Shown: piece by piece, positions 42,160 to 49,959 of the stretch | Numbering within the stretch: position 1 is the first letter of the stretch | Layout of the letters: each line of letters begins with the position of its first letter | Origin: Bradyrhizobium cenepequi | GTDB taxonomy: Bacteria; Pseudomonadota; Alphaproteobacteria; Rhizobiales; Xanthobacteraceae | Direction of reading: 5' to 3' | Length of the DNA: 54,555 nucleotides | Assembly: GCF_020329485.1 (NCBI RefSeq) | Contig: NZ_JAGKJI010000045.1 | Coordinates: 1-54,555, forward strand | Made by a program: the position numbers and the translations under genes | The notes under the pieces: generated by a model | Seen by the model: only the letters and a program-made list of their open reading frames with translations | Database searches by the model: none | Told to the model about the DNA's origin: nothing

Positions 42160-43160
42160 GGCTCAACCGCTCCGCCCTGCTTGCGTGACGCCGCTCCCTC
42201 GGGATGCCGGTCACGATCCTTGGCGAGATCCTTGGCGAGCTCGGCAAACACGCGCCGAAGGTTGCCGTCACAGCTTTTCAGCATAGTCTCCGCATCAACC
42301 CTATCGACACCCAAAGCCAGGAGGCCTGCCAACTTGATGTCTCCCTCGGCCTGCTCAAGCGAGCGTGCCGCGTGCGACGGATCACAGTGCGCGATTTGCG
42401 CCACCATGGCCTCGGCACGCCGCTTCAGCTTGGCATTGGTCGGCTGCATGTTCACCATCATGCCGCGATACACCCGGCCAAGGCGCAGCATGATCCCCGA
42501 TGATATCAGGTTTAGCACAACCTTCTGCGCGGTGCCCGCCTTCATCCGCGTGGAGCCGGCAATCAGCTCGCGGCCGGTCTCGATCAGGATCGGAAACTTT
42601 GCCGATGCCAGCAGTGCGGTGCCGGGATTGTTGGCGACACCGATCGTCACTGCACCGAAAGAGCCAGCCTGCTGCAGCGCCGCGACCGTGAATGGCGTTG
42701 TCCCGCTGGCGGCAACAGCGATCACCACGTCGTGCGGTGTGAGCCGCGCGGCATTGATCTGGGTGACCGCATCATCGACATTGTCCTCCGCGCCCTCGAT
42801 GCTGCTGACGAACGCGCTGTCTCCGCCGGCGACGATGAAGCGGACGCGCTCGTTGGGCCAGGCGAAGGTCGGCATCAGCTCGGCGCCATCCTGGACCGCC
42901 ACGCGGCCCGAGGTGCCGGCACCGACATACACAATGCGTCCGTGATCGCCCAGCGCCGCCTTGGCCGCTTCGGTCGCCGCAGTGATCGCGGGGAGCGCGT
43001 GGCCGATCGCCGCGACTGCCGCAAGCTGGCCCTCCCACATCGCTTCCATCGCTGACGTCAGCGGCCATGCATCAAGATCGGCAAAACGGGGATCGACGTC
43101 TTCGGTGGCCATATAGTTGATCCATGTGCCATCAAGCGCGGAACTCTGGAGCCTGTTCAT
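42156..43160 (-). CDS. murQ: N-acetylmuramic acid 6-phosphate etherase
   Basis: This 334-aa SIS-domain enzyme cleaves the lactyl ether of MurNAc-6-phosphate to give GlcNAc-6-phosphate, an amino-sugar salvage step. Characteristic blocks are TEDVDPRFADLD, IVYVGAGTSGRVAVQDGAEL, AVAASGTTPF and STRMKAGTAQKVVLN with GRVYRGMMVNMQPTNAKL. I chose ATG 43160; the frame is open nine codons upstream, but the family starts here. It overlaps the kinase gene before it and the deaminase gene after it, so the three are co-translated. Confidence 0.94.
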   Translation of the reverse strand: MNRLQSSALDGTWINYMATEDVDPRFADLDAWPLTSAMEAMWEGQLAAVAAIGHALPAITAATEAAKAALGDHGRIVYVGAGTSGRVAVQDGAELMPTFAWPNERVRFIVAGGDSAFVSSIEGAEDNVDDAVTQINAARLTPHDVVIAVAASGTTPFTVAALQQAGSFGAVTIGVANNPGTALLASAKFPILIETGRELIAGSTRMKAGTAQKVVLNLISSGIMLRLGRVYRGMMVNMQPTNAKLKRRAEAMVAQIAHCDPSHAARSLEQAEGDIKLAGLLALGVDRVDAETMLKSCDGNLRRVFAELAKDLAKDRDRHPEGAASRKQGGAVEP

Positions 43161-44055
43161 GATCAGTTTCTCTCTTGGGCAGGTCAAGCCGCCCTCGCGC
43201 CACCAGTAACGCGCCGGCCGCCGCGTCGGCGTCAGGACACTTCAGGCGGGCGCGCAGATCAGGCGTCAGCCAAGGCGTAATGGCATCCGCGAGTCCACCC
43301 ACCAGCGAGAGCCGGTCAATCCCTCGGGCCAGGAACAGATCGAGCAGATCGCCAATGGCATCGGCCGCGCGTTCGATAATGCGACGGCCAACCGGATCGC
43401 CGTGATTGGCGTGCCGCATCACGATCGGCGCGAACGCAGCATAGTCTGTGGCCCTGGCTTCCTCAGACCAAGCCACCGCCTGATAAGGATCATGATCGAA
43501 CGCGCCCAGCACTTCTGAAAGCAATGGGGTCAGCTCGCCGCGGCGATCCGCGGCCCGCAGCGCCAGTCGAACAACCTGCAGGCCGATGTCGGCGCCGCTG
43601 CCTTCGTCGGACACGGGAAAGCCGTAGCCGGCGAGACGGATTTCGCGGCCGTCGATCAGGCCGACACCTACCGAGCCTGTGCCGGCTACCACTATGGCCC
43701 CGTCCGCGCCGCCATGGGCGCCGAGACAGGCCGCCAGGCCGTCGCTGATGAAGATGACGGATGCAAAGGGATGCGCAATCTTGTTGAGCGCCGCTTCCGC
43801 GCCCCGGCGGCCAAGACCGGCAAGACCAATTCCGGCGCGCATCCGCGCGAAATCCTCGCGGGTCAGTCCGGCCTGTGCGGCTGCCGTTTCGGTAGCCTCC
43901 ATGATGGACCGCCAGGCGTTCTCGAAGCCGATCCGCGTCGTGGCCGGTCCCGAGTTCGCTTCACCGAGTACCCTGCCGTTTTCGTCCTCAATCCGGGCGC
44001 GGCAGCGGGTTCCGCCGCCATCAATGCCGAGATATGTGGTACCTTTTGTTCCCAT
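43132..44055 (-). CDS. N-acetylglucosamine/muramic acid kinase of the BadF/BcrA ATPase family
   Basis: This 307-aa sugar kinase has the phosphate-binding GIDGGGTRCRARIED at its N-terminus, AGTGSVGVGLIDG, PVSDEGSGADIGLQ and the adenosine-binding LSLVGGLADAI. Related kinases phosphorylate GlcNAc (and in some cases MurNAc, as AnmK/MurK types do). It is the first gene of the minus operon and overlaps murQ by 29 bp, so MurNAc-6-P or GlcNAc-6-P would be passed to MurQ and NagA. Substrate preference is not visible from sequence. Confidence 0.85.
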   Translation of the reverse strand: MGTKGTTYLGIDGGGTRCRARIEDENGRVLGEANSGPATTRIGFENAWRSIMEATETAAAQAGLTREDFARMRAGIGLAGLGRRGAEAALNKIAHPFASVIFISDGLAACLGAHGGADGAIVVAGTGSVGVGLIDGREIRLAGYGFPVSDEGSGADIGLQVVRLALRAADRRGELTPLLSEVLGAFDHDPYQAVAWSEEARATDYAAFAPIVMRHANHGDPVGRRIIERAADAIGDLLDLFLARGIDRLSLVGGLADAITPWLTPDLRARLKCPDADAAAGALLVARGRLDLPKRETDHEQAPEFRA

Positions 44056-44105
44056 GGAAAGTTAACGCGAGGGTTTCGCTCCGGGTCCTCCCAAAAGCCC
44101 CTTCG

Positions 44106-44127
44106 TGTACATATGAAGTCTTGTACA
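44106..44127. promoter_or_regulatory. Paired TGTACA motifs between the kinase and nagA
   Basis: TGTACA occurs at 44106-44111 and 44122-44127 with 16 bp between starts, in the 118-bp divergent gap. It could be an operator for an amino-sugar repressor, but no such regulator lies here. Confidence 0.3.
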
Positions 44128-44173
44128 GGGCTCGCCTCACGAGTCCGTGACTGCCATTCTTGGATCAGTACTG

Positions 44174-45349
44174 ATGGGCCACGCTGGGTCTTCTGTCTCA
44201 CTCTCGATTGCCGCGCAGCAGATATTTGATGGTGCCGATATGCGCGGGCCGGGTTCGGTCAGGATATCGCAGGAGCGGATTGAAAGCATCACCTCCGGCG
44301 GGGCGGAGGCGCGCGCTTCTATCCACCTTCCCGCAGATGCGATCCTTGCACCCGGACTCATCGACGTCCAGGTGAACGGAGGCGGGGGCGTGCTTCTCAA
44401 CGACCAACCGACAGAGGCTGGTGTTCGACGCATTGTTGAGGCGCACCGCAAGGAGGGGACCACGGGCTGCTTGCCGACCCTCATCACCGATCGCCGCGAG
44501 GTCATCGAGCGATTGGCTGCAGTCGCCGAGGCTTGTTTGAAGATTCCCGGCGTGCTCGGGTTTCATCTGGAAGGGCCGGCTCTCAACAGGTCTCGCAAGG
44601 GCATTCATCCGGAGGCCGAGATACGTATACCCAATCGGCGGGATCTCGCTGCGATCAAGAGTTTTGGGGGCCGCGGCCGCTCCATTGTGACCTTGGCCCC
44701 GGAATGCGTGCCTGCGTCCATGATCGATGAATTGATCACCGCCGGATTGCATATCGCGGCTGGCCACAGCGACGCCACCGCAGCCGAAATCGGGCAGGCC
44801 GTCGATCGCGGTGTCTCGGGGGTGACCCATCTGTTCAATGCCATGTCCCAGTTGAACGCCCGGGAGCCGGGCTTGGTGGGCGCCGCGCTTGTGGATGACC
44901 GGCTGTTTGCAGGGATCATCTGCGACGGCATCCACGTTGACCGCGCCGGTTTGCGTGTTGCCTTTCGCTGCAAGGGACGCGATCGGTTGATGCTGGTCAC
45001 CGATGCCATGCCATTGGCGGGCACGAACGACCGGCAATTCATGCTGCAAGGAAGGCAGATCACGCTGCACGAAAATCGCCTGACTGGCCCGGATGGCACA
45101 CTCGCGGGCGCTCACCTCACCATGATCGAGGCAGTGCGCAACGCTGTTTCGCTGCTCGGAATCTCCCTGGTCGATGCCCTCATCATGGCCTCTCGGACTC
45201 CAGCGGCATTTCTCGGTCTTGAGTCCGACCTTGGACGGATCGCGCCCGGATACCGCGCGGACCTTGTCGCCTTCAATCCGAACTTTGAAGTCGTCGGCAC
45301 ATGGATAGGCGGTGTCGGTTCGATGAGCGAGGCTTCCCACCGAGGTTAA
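44174..45349 (+). CDS. nagA: N-acetylglucosamine-6-phosphate deacetylase
   Basis: This 391-aa metal-dependent TIM-barrel enzyme deacetylates GlcNAc-6-phosphate, feeding the NagB-II deaminase. Visible motifs are LAPGLIDVQVNGGGGV, FHLEGPALNRSRKGIH, AAGHSDATAAEI, GVTHLFNAMSQLN, DGIHVDRAG and VTDAMPLAGT (metal and active-site Asp). I chose ATG 44174; a GTG at 44147 is possible. It diverges from the kinase-murQ-deaminase genes and ends directly against the next start. The family's usual length is about 380. Confidence 0.9.
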   Translation: MGHAGSSVSLSIAAQQIFDGADMRGPGSVRISQERIESITSGGAEARASIHLPADAILAPGLIDVQVNGGGGVLLNDQPTEAGVRRIVEAHRKEGTTGCLPTLITDRREVIERLAAVAEACLKIPGVLGFHLEGPALNRSRKGIHPEAEIRIPNRRDLAAIKSFGGRGRSIVTLAPECVPASMIDELITAGLHIAAGHSDATAAEIGQAVDRGVSGVTHLFNAMSQLNAREPGLVGAALVDDRLFAGIICDGIHVDRAGLRVAFRCKGRDRLMLVTDAMPLAGTNDRQFMLQGRQITLHENRLTGPDGTLAGAHLTMIEAVRNAVSLLGISLVDALIMASRTPAAFLGLESDLGRIAPGYRADLVAFNPNFEVVGTWIGGVGSMSEASHRG

Positions 45350-46552
45350 ATGAGCAATCATCCCATCATCGTGCAAAAATACGGCGGTGTCTGTCTTGAA
45401 ACACCGGAGAAAATTCGCGCGGTTGCGCGCAGTCTCGCCGACCTGCATGGCCGCGGCTATCGTGTCGTGGCGATCGTCTCCGCGATGGGCAAGACCACCG
45501 ACCAATTGATCCAGATGGCTTATCAGGTAAGCCCTGCTCCCAATCGCCGTGAACTCGACATGCTGCTAACGACCGGCGAGCGCATCAGCATGTCCCTGAT
45601 GAGCATGGCGCTTTCCGACCTCGGCGTATCAGCGATCAGCTTCACCGGCAGCCAGGCCGGCGTGATGACCGACGACTCCCATTCCTCGGCTCGCATTCTG
45701 GATGTACGGCCCATTCGCGTGCGTGAGGAACTTGATCGTGGGCGCGTTGTGGTGCTGGCAGGATTTCAGGGCGTGAATCCGGTGACCAGGGAAATCACCA
45801 CGCTCGGCCGGGGCGGCAGCGACACCACGGCCGTTGCGATCGCCGCGGCCCTGAAAGCCGAACGCTGTGAAATCATCAAAGAGGTCGACGGAATTTGTTC
45901 GGCCGATCCGCGCGTCGTGCCGGATGCAAAGCCCCTGCGGCGAGTGGATTTTGCATCCCTCTCCGAAATGTGCTTCTGGGGTGCAAAGATCCTGCATTTT
46001 CGCAGCTTAGAGCTGGCGCAAAGTCAGGATGTGCCTCTGGTTCTCAAGCAGTGGGGTGGCGTTGAACACAGCACGGAAGTGGTGAAAGAGGTTGCAGGCA
46101 TGGAAAACGGAAAGGTTCTGGCCGTCAACTCGATGGCTCGCATTGAACATGTGGAAGTCGATTCCAAAGATCTCAATCACGGTTTCGAGAAATTCGCGCA
46201 GCATCTCAAGCAAAACAGCCTGTCCTGGCCGCAGCTCCTTGCCTCGAGCTTCACTGCGGGAAAAACCAGCATGACCGTGGCCTGTGATTCAGAGTGGCTC
46301 GACGCCCTGTTGCGCACGCTGGAGCACGCCAAAGATCTGCGCAAGCAGCGGGAGGCTTCAAGCTCGGTGAGTCTCACCTGCTTCGGCGGCGTCTCGTCGG
46401 AATTGCCGTTCACGGCGTTGCAGGTTCTCGGACATCACGGGATTGTCCCTGACAACTACGTGTTGTCGCCGCATTCGGTCAGCCTGTTCATCCCTGTGGA
46501 GAGCCGCGAGGCCGCGGTTAAGGCGCTGCATTCGCTTGTCCAGCGAACATAG
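45350..46552 (+). CDS. Aspartate kinase-like protein, atypical
   Basis: This 400-aa protein has the amino-acid-kinase fold of aspartokinases (VSAMGKTTDQL, LLTTGERISMSLM, QGVNPVTREITTLGRGGSDTTA, VDGICSADPRVV, CFWGAKILH) and C-terminal ACT regions (about 265-400). The N-terminal motif is KYGGVC where aspartokinases nearly always have K-[FY]-GG-[TS]-S, so two residues near the substrate and phosphate site differ. It starts with no gap after the nagA stop (TAAATG), so its translation is coupled to amino-sugar breakdown. It is probably a secondary or diverged aspartokinase; another amino-acid kinase activity is possible. Confidence 0.75.
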   Translation: MSNHPIIVQKYGGVCLETPEKIRAVARSLADLHGRGYRVVAIVSAMGKTTDQLIQMAYQVSPAPNRRELDMLLTTGERISMSLMSMALSDLGVSAISFTGSQAGVMTDDSHSSARILDVRPIRVREELDRGRVVVLAGFQGVNPVTREITTLGRGGSDTTAVAIAAALKAERCEIIKEVDGICSADPRVVPDAKPLRRVDFASLSEMCFWGAKILHFRSLELAQSQDVPLVLKQWGGVEHSTEVVKEVAGMENGKVLAVNSMARIEHVEVDSKDLNHGFEKFAQHLKQNSLSWPQLLASSFTAGKTSMTVACDSEWLDALLRTLEHAKDLRKQREASSSVSLTCFGGVSSELPFTALQVLGHHGIVPDNYVLSPHSVSLFIPVESREAAVKALHSLVQRT

Positions 46553-46621
46553 GTTCGAGAAGCGGCAGGGATCGCGTCCGCTGAGGTTGTTCGTGTGTTC
46601 CAGCCCACAAATGAGCTGCCA

Positions 46622-46661
46622 AAATCGAAAGGGCCGCCTTGCAGGTCGGCCCTTTCGATTT
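46622..46661. terminator. Bidirectional terminator-like hairpin after the aspartokinase
   Basis: AAATCGAAAGGGCCG (46622-46636) and CGGCCCTTTCGATTT (46647-46661) are exactly complementary, giving a 15-bp stem with a 10-base loop. Both outer ends are A/T-rich, so each strand ends its stem with T-rich bases. It separates two converging units. Confidence 0.7.
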
Positions 46662-46773
46662 GCAATCGCCAGAGGTGGTCAAGCCGCGCATCCGCGCGAT
46701 ATAGCGCGCTGTTCAAGTTCGGCTGATCCAGGAGATGCCGCCGGCGATCTCCGGCGGCATCCTGCCGATGCCT

Positions 46774-47103
46774 CTATTCGGCGGCCATCGGCATGGTCGA
46801 TGCGCCGGCTTCGATCGCGACCGCCACCGACTGGATGATGGCGGCAAAGCGTACCGCGGTCTGGATCACGCTCGACGTTACAGCGGCCTCTTGCAGCGCC
46901 TTCTCATGGGCGTCGATACAGGCACCACAGCCGTTGATGACTGAAACCGCCAGCGACCACAACTCGAAATCGGCCTTGTCGATGCCAGGATTACCGATAA
47001 CGTTCATGCGCAGGCGCGCCGGCATCGTTCCGTATTCCTTGTTGGAGGCAAGGTGCACGAAGCGATAATAGATGTTGTTCATCGCCATCACGGAAGCCGC
47101 TGC
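46774..47103 (-). pseudogene. ahpD: AhpD-like alkylhydroperoxidase, C-terminal fragment
   Basis: About 109 residues match the C-terminal two-thirds of AhpD (VMAMNNIYYRFVHLASNKEY, GTMPARLRMNVIGNPGIDKA, VSVINGCGACIDAHEKALQE), including the active-site Cys-x-x-Cys and His. Complete AhpD is about 175-185 residues. The N-terminal part is missing and the frame runs in from an unrelated enzyme remnant at about 47103, without a start of its own. It may be made as a fusion, but is best regarded as broken. Confidence 0.7.
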
Positions 47104-47440
47104 CTGGTCGAAGCGCTGGTGTGAGACGTGGTCGTTGGTGCCGTCATAAGCGTCGGCGAGGACCATGAGCGGCGCGCGGTCCAGCGTGGCATAGGCGACG
47201 CCGTTCATGGCGTTTGCGATGCCGGGGCCGCGCGAGGTCATAACGACACCAGGAGTTCCGGTGAGCTCGCCGGTTGTCGCGGCCATGATGCTCGCCGCCG
47301 GCTCGGTGCGTGCGAGGACGAAGTCTATGCCGTGGTCGGCCGCCGCCTGGACAATGTCCAGGCTGCAATCGCCCCCGGGGAACACCGAAGAAACGTTTGA
47401 TGCCGTAGGACGCCAAACGTTCAGCCCAAAGATTGGCAAC
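47104..47440 (-). pseudogene. ThDP-dependent enzyme N-terminal remnant, frameshifted and fused to the AhpD fragment
   Basis: In two frames this reads as the N-terminal domain of an acetolactate synthase-like enzyme: NLWAERLASYGIKRFFGVP in one frame, then GGDCSLDIVQAAADHG, RTEPAASIMAATTGEL and VVMTSRGPGIANAMNG in another. The break falls at a GGGG run (47377-47380), and removing one base restores GVPGGDCS. The remnant then joins the AhpD sequence in frame near 47103, so a deletion has fused parts of two genes. Upstream to 47670 the frame is open but has no family similarity. Confidence 0.7.
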
Positions 47441-47696
47441 AGATCTTCTTGCCCATGCTTTCTTCCCTGGCACGCGCGGCTTCGACCGACTTTGGCACTG
47501 CCGTCTCGTTGCACCCCGCGATCATCGCGAGGAGTGCGAGAAGCTAGCATGCGGGCATTGTCGGCGACTGCCCCAATGACGAGAATATCTGCGCATTCTG
47601 GGATAACTCGATTGTTATGCTGGCTTGGTGGCACATGCGCGCAGAAGCCCAGATGCCTGGAATACAGCAAGTCTCGAGCCAGGCGACCCGACTAAA

Positions 47697-47756
47697 AAGA
47701 TATATATTTCGTATTGCATTTAGCCGCGCAAAAAAGAGACATTAAAAATATATCTT
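47697..47756. promoter_or_regulatory. AT-rich region with AAGATATAT inverted half-sites upstream of fdxA
   Basis: AAGATATATATTT (47697-47709) and AAAAATATATCTT (47744-47756) are inverted copies, each resembling the AAGATRYATTT half-site of NsrR, 34 bp apart. The surroundings are far more A/T-rich than the rest of the window. It stands about 37 bp before fdxA, and an NsrR-like regulator lies at the end of the same gene group. NsrR binding is inferred; the known full site has the half-sites adjacent. Confidence 0.45.
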
Positions 47757-47792
47757 ATACGGACGCCAGAGCGCTGGCGAAAAGGCAGGCTG

Positions 47793-48221
47793 ATGACCCA
47801 CGTCGTCACGGATAACTGCATCAAATGCAAGTACATGGATTGCGTCGAAGTGTGCCCCGTCGACTGCTTCTATGTCGGCGAGAACATGCTCGTCATCCAC
47901 CCCGATGAGTGCATCGATTGCGGCGTTTGCGTTCCGGAATGCCCGGCCGAGGCCATCTTCCCGGATAGCGATGTCCCGCCCGACTCGCATTGGCTCGGCC
48001 TCAATCGCAAGTACGCAGAGCTCTGGCCAAACATCGTCGCAAAGAGCGCGCCGCCACCGGATGCCGACGTCTGGAACGGCGTCCCCAACAAGTTCTCCGA
48101 GCACTTCAGCCCGAACCCGCAGGGAGCTGAAGCCCTCGGTGAGTCAACTGATCTTCGAACCGCCGCCGAGGTCGCCGGCGGCAATCGACCGAATCTTGGA
48201 GCGACCAAAGGAGACGTTTAG
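47793..48221 (+). CDS. fdxA: Ferredoxin with 3Fe-4S and 4Fe-4S sites (FdxA-like), long C-terminus
   Basis: This 142-aa ferredoxin starts with the 7Fe motif Cys9-x2-Cys12-x4-Cys17-x3-Cys21 (NCIKCKYMDCVEVCP) and a second cluster motif (DECIDCGVCVPECPAEAI). FdxA is usually about 112 residues. Here a tail of about 35 residues after NKFSEHFSPNP (Ala, Gly, Glu-rich) is extra. The usual LNRKYAELWPNI region is present. It opens the cassette fdxA-DUF2249-membrane protein-DUF2249x2-DUF59-78 aa-NsrR-like, and probably carries electrons or protects clusters. Confidence 0.88.
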   Translation: MTHVVTDNCIKCKYMDCVEVCPVDCFYVGENMLVIHPDECIDCGVCVPECPAEAIFPDSDVPPDSHWLGLNRKYAELWPNIVAKSAPPPDADVWNGVPNKFSEHFSPNPQGAEALGESTDLRTAAEVAGGNRPNLGATKGDV

Positions 48222-48223
48222 GA

Positions 48224-48472
48224 ATGTCCAGCGCCAACACTTCGATCATCGACGTGCGTGAGCTCCCACCGGCTCAGCGCCACCAGAAGATTTTTCAGCT
48301 CGTCAACGAACTTGCGATCGGCCGCTCGTTCATTCTCGTGAACGATCACGACCCGAAGCCGCTCTACTACCAATTGGAGGCTGAATATCCCAAGCAGTTC
48401 TCCTGGACCTATGTCGAGAGCGGTCCCTCCGTATGGCGCGTGGAGATCGGAAAACTCACCAAGGCGGCCTGA
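48224..48472 (+). CDS. Single-domain DUF2249 protein
   Basis: An 82-aa protein consisting of one DUF2249 domain, with IDVRELPPAQRHQKIFQLV, LVNDHDPKPLYYQLEAE and GPSVWRVEIGK. It begins two bases after fdxA, so it is co-translated with the ferredoxin. It differs from the double-domain proteins here (24594, 48753) by having the fuller His-Asp-x-x-Lys-Pro core, a typical feature of the single-domain branch. Confidence 0.85.
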   Translation: MSSANTSIIDVRELPPAQRHQKIFQLVNELAIGRSFILVNDHDPKPLYYQLEAEYPKQFSWTYVESGPSVWRVEIGKLTKAA

Positions 48473-48537
48473 ACGGCACCAGGCTCACGGTAGCGAGGCG
48501 ATGTCGCTTCGCTCCCGTCCAATTTCAAGGGGAAGTC

Positions 48538-48726
48538 ATGTTCGGCTTGTCGGGGCCGCATCTCTGGCGGCGTCTCTGGTGTTCCGGGGCGGCGTTCGCC
48601 GTGCTCATCGCCACGGCGAGAATATGCTTCGAACTCGTTCTGACCCGCAATCTGGCCGCGGTGCTGGAGGCGATGTTGCCTGAGGGCTATCGCGCATCTC
48701 CGCAGTTGCATCTGCCAATTCTGTAA
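48538..48726 (+). CDS. Small membrane protein (62 aa) in the DUF2249 cassette
   Basis: This 62-aa protein has one or two hydrophobic stretches (WCSGAAFAVLIATARICFEL) and a hydrophobic end (ASPQLHLPIL). AAGGGGAAGTC precedes ATG 48538; the frame is open upstream but only as overlap with the previous gene. I know no family. Position between two DUF2249 genes in a tight cassette suggests it belongs to the same function at the membrane. Confidence 0.55.
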   Translation: MFGLSGPHLWRRLWCSGAAFAVLIATARICFELVLTRNLAAVLEAMLPEGYRASPQLHLPIL

Positions 48727-48752
48727 CGTCCGCAAGAATGGAGGACTGACAA

Positions 48753-49280
48753 ATGACGCAAGCTTCCTACGAACTCGACGTGCGGCCGATTCTGCGCTCC
48801 GGAGGCGAGCCCTTCTCGGCCATCATGCAGGCCGTCAATGGCCTGAGCGCTGGACAGGCGCTCCGGTTGCTGGCGACATTCGAGCCGGTGCCGCTCTACA
48901 CCGTGCTGGGCAAGAAGGGATTCGACCATGCCGCGCGAGAGATCGGCGAGGGCGATTGGGAAGTGCTGTTCACGCCGCAGGCTCAAGCGGCAAACGCTCA
49001 GCCGACACACGACGGCGCCGCGGCTTCAGCATGGCCCGAGCCCGTGCATCAGCTTGACAACCGCGATCTCGAGCCACCGGAGCCGATGGTGCGCACGCTT
49101 GCGGCCGTCGAAGAATTGCGCCCCGGCGAAGTGTTGTGCGCTCTTCTGTGCCGCGAGCCTGTGCTCCTGTTGCCGGAACTCGGCAAGCGAGGGCTCGAAT
49201 GGCTGGGCGCGTTCGAGGCGGATGGGACGATGTACAAGCTCCTGATACGCAGGGCAGCCGAAAGGGAGGCGGCCAAATGA
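48753..49280 (+). CDS. DUF2249 protein with two repeats, paralogue of that at 24594
   Basis: This 175-aa protein carries two DUF2249 units (about residues 8-80, LDVRPILRSGGEPFSAIM; and 100-168, LDNRDLEPPEPMVRTLAAVE). It aligns closely along its whole length with the protein at 24594, including the shared GEPFS-IM and EPPEPMVR segments. It is followed by a DUF59 gene with the same ATGA overlap as the other copy. The C-terminus has an extra charged tail (AAEREAAK). Confidence 0.87.
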   Translation: MTQASYELDVRPILRSGGEPFSAIMQAVNGLSAGQALRLLATFEPVPLYTVLGKKGFDHAAREIGEGDWEVLFTPQAQAANAQPTHDGAAASAWPEPVHQLDNRDLEPPEPMVRTLAAVEELRPGEVLCALLCREPVLLLPELGKRGLEWLGAFEADGTMYKLLIRRAAEREAAK

Positions 49281-49594
49281 CTGACGCCAGCGATCTGGTC
49301 GAGCGGGTGCGCACGGCGCTTCGCGACGTGATCGATCCTGAGATCGGCTTCAATATCGTCGATATCGGGCTCGTCTACGACATTGCCGTCGAGGAGGACG
49401 GTGTGGCCCGGATCTCGATGACCACGACGACGAGAGGCTGCCCCGCGACCAACTATCTCCGGGACGGTGCCGGCGAAGCGGCGCAGTCCGTGGCCGGGGT
49501 TCATTGGGCCGACGTCCAGCTCACCTATGATCCCCCATGGACCCCGGACATGATGAGCCAGACGGCGAAGGACTATCTGGGAGTCGGGCGATGA
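49277..49594 (+). CDS. DUF59 metal-sulfur assembly protein, paralogue of that at 25094
   Basis: A 105-aa DUF59 protein (VIDPEIGFNIVDIGLVYD, MTTTTRGCPATNYLRDG, TYDPPWTPDMM) with the conserved Cys. It shares most positions with the copy at 25094. The start overlaps the DUF2249 stop by ATGA, and its stop overlaps the following small gene by ATGA. The family delivers or assembles Fe-S clusters (SufT, PaaD types). Confidence 0.88.
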   Translation: MTDASDLVERVRTALRDVIDPEIGFNIVDIGLVYDIAVEEDGVARISMTTTTRGCPATNYLRDGAGEAAQSVAGVHWADVQLTYDPPWTPDMMSQTAKDYLGVGR

Positions 49595-49827
49595 TGCAGG
49601 CGCCAGCCGGTCCCGGTCTCGATTACTCCGCGCTGGCTCCCCTCGTCTCGCCGCACGAGCAGATCAACTTGCTGTTGCTCGATGCCTTGCAGAAGCTTGC
49701 CGACGCCGGCGAGGTGGACGCAGCCTGCCGCATCGCCGGCAAGGTCTGCGTCATCCTCGCCCGAACCGCGGCAAAGGATGAGAGGCGCTTTAACGCCTTG
49801 TTGCATCACCTCGTGCGCAAGCTGTGA
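49591..49827 (+). CDS. Small helical protein (78 aa)
   Basis: This 78-aa protein is mostly helical (HEQINLLLLDALQKLADAGE, VDAACRIAGKVCVILARTAA, RFNALLHHLVRKL) with two Cys and no membrane segment. It overlaps the DUF59 gene by ATGA, so it is surely translated. No counterpart follows the other DUF2249-DUF59 pair. I do not recognise the family; a partner of the Fe-S proteins or the regulator is a guess. Confidence 0.6.
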   Translation: MMQAPAGPGLDYSALAPLVSPHEQINLLLLDALQKLADAGEVDAACRIAGKVCVILARTAAKDERRFNALLHHLVRKL

Positions 49828-49883
49828 TTGATCTCGCGGAGGGGGCCGCATCGCCAGCCGGTCGGGGCTGCAAACGGAAGCGC

Positions 49884-49894
49884 TGCAATTTGCA
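49884..49894. promoter_or_regulatory. TGCAA-T-TTGCA palindrome upstream of the NsrR-like gene
   Basis: TGCAATTTGCA is an 11-base palindrome about 65 bp before the Rrf2 gene start. A longer relative, TTGCAATATTGCAA, lies downstream of that gene at 50505. They may be sites of this regulator or of an FNR-type one. Confidence 0.35.
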
Positions 49895-49959
49895 AAACAT
49901 CGAGGCCATGTATACCTTTAGTTCTCTCCGCGCCGCCGGTTAGTCAATTTGGGATCCGT

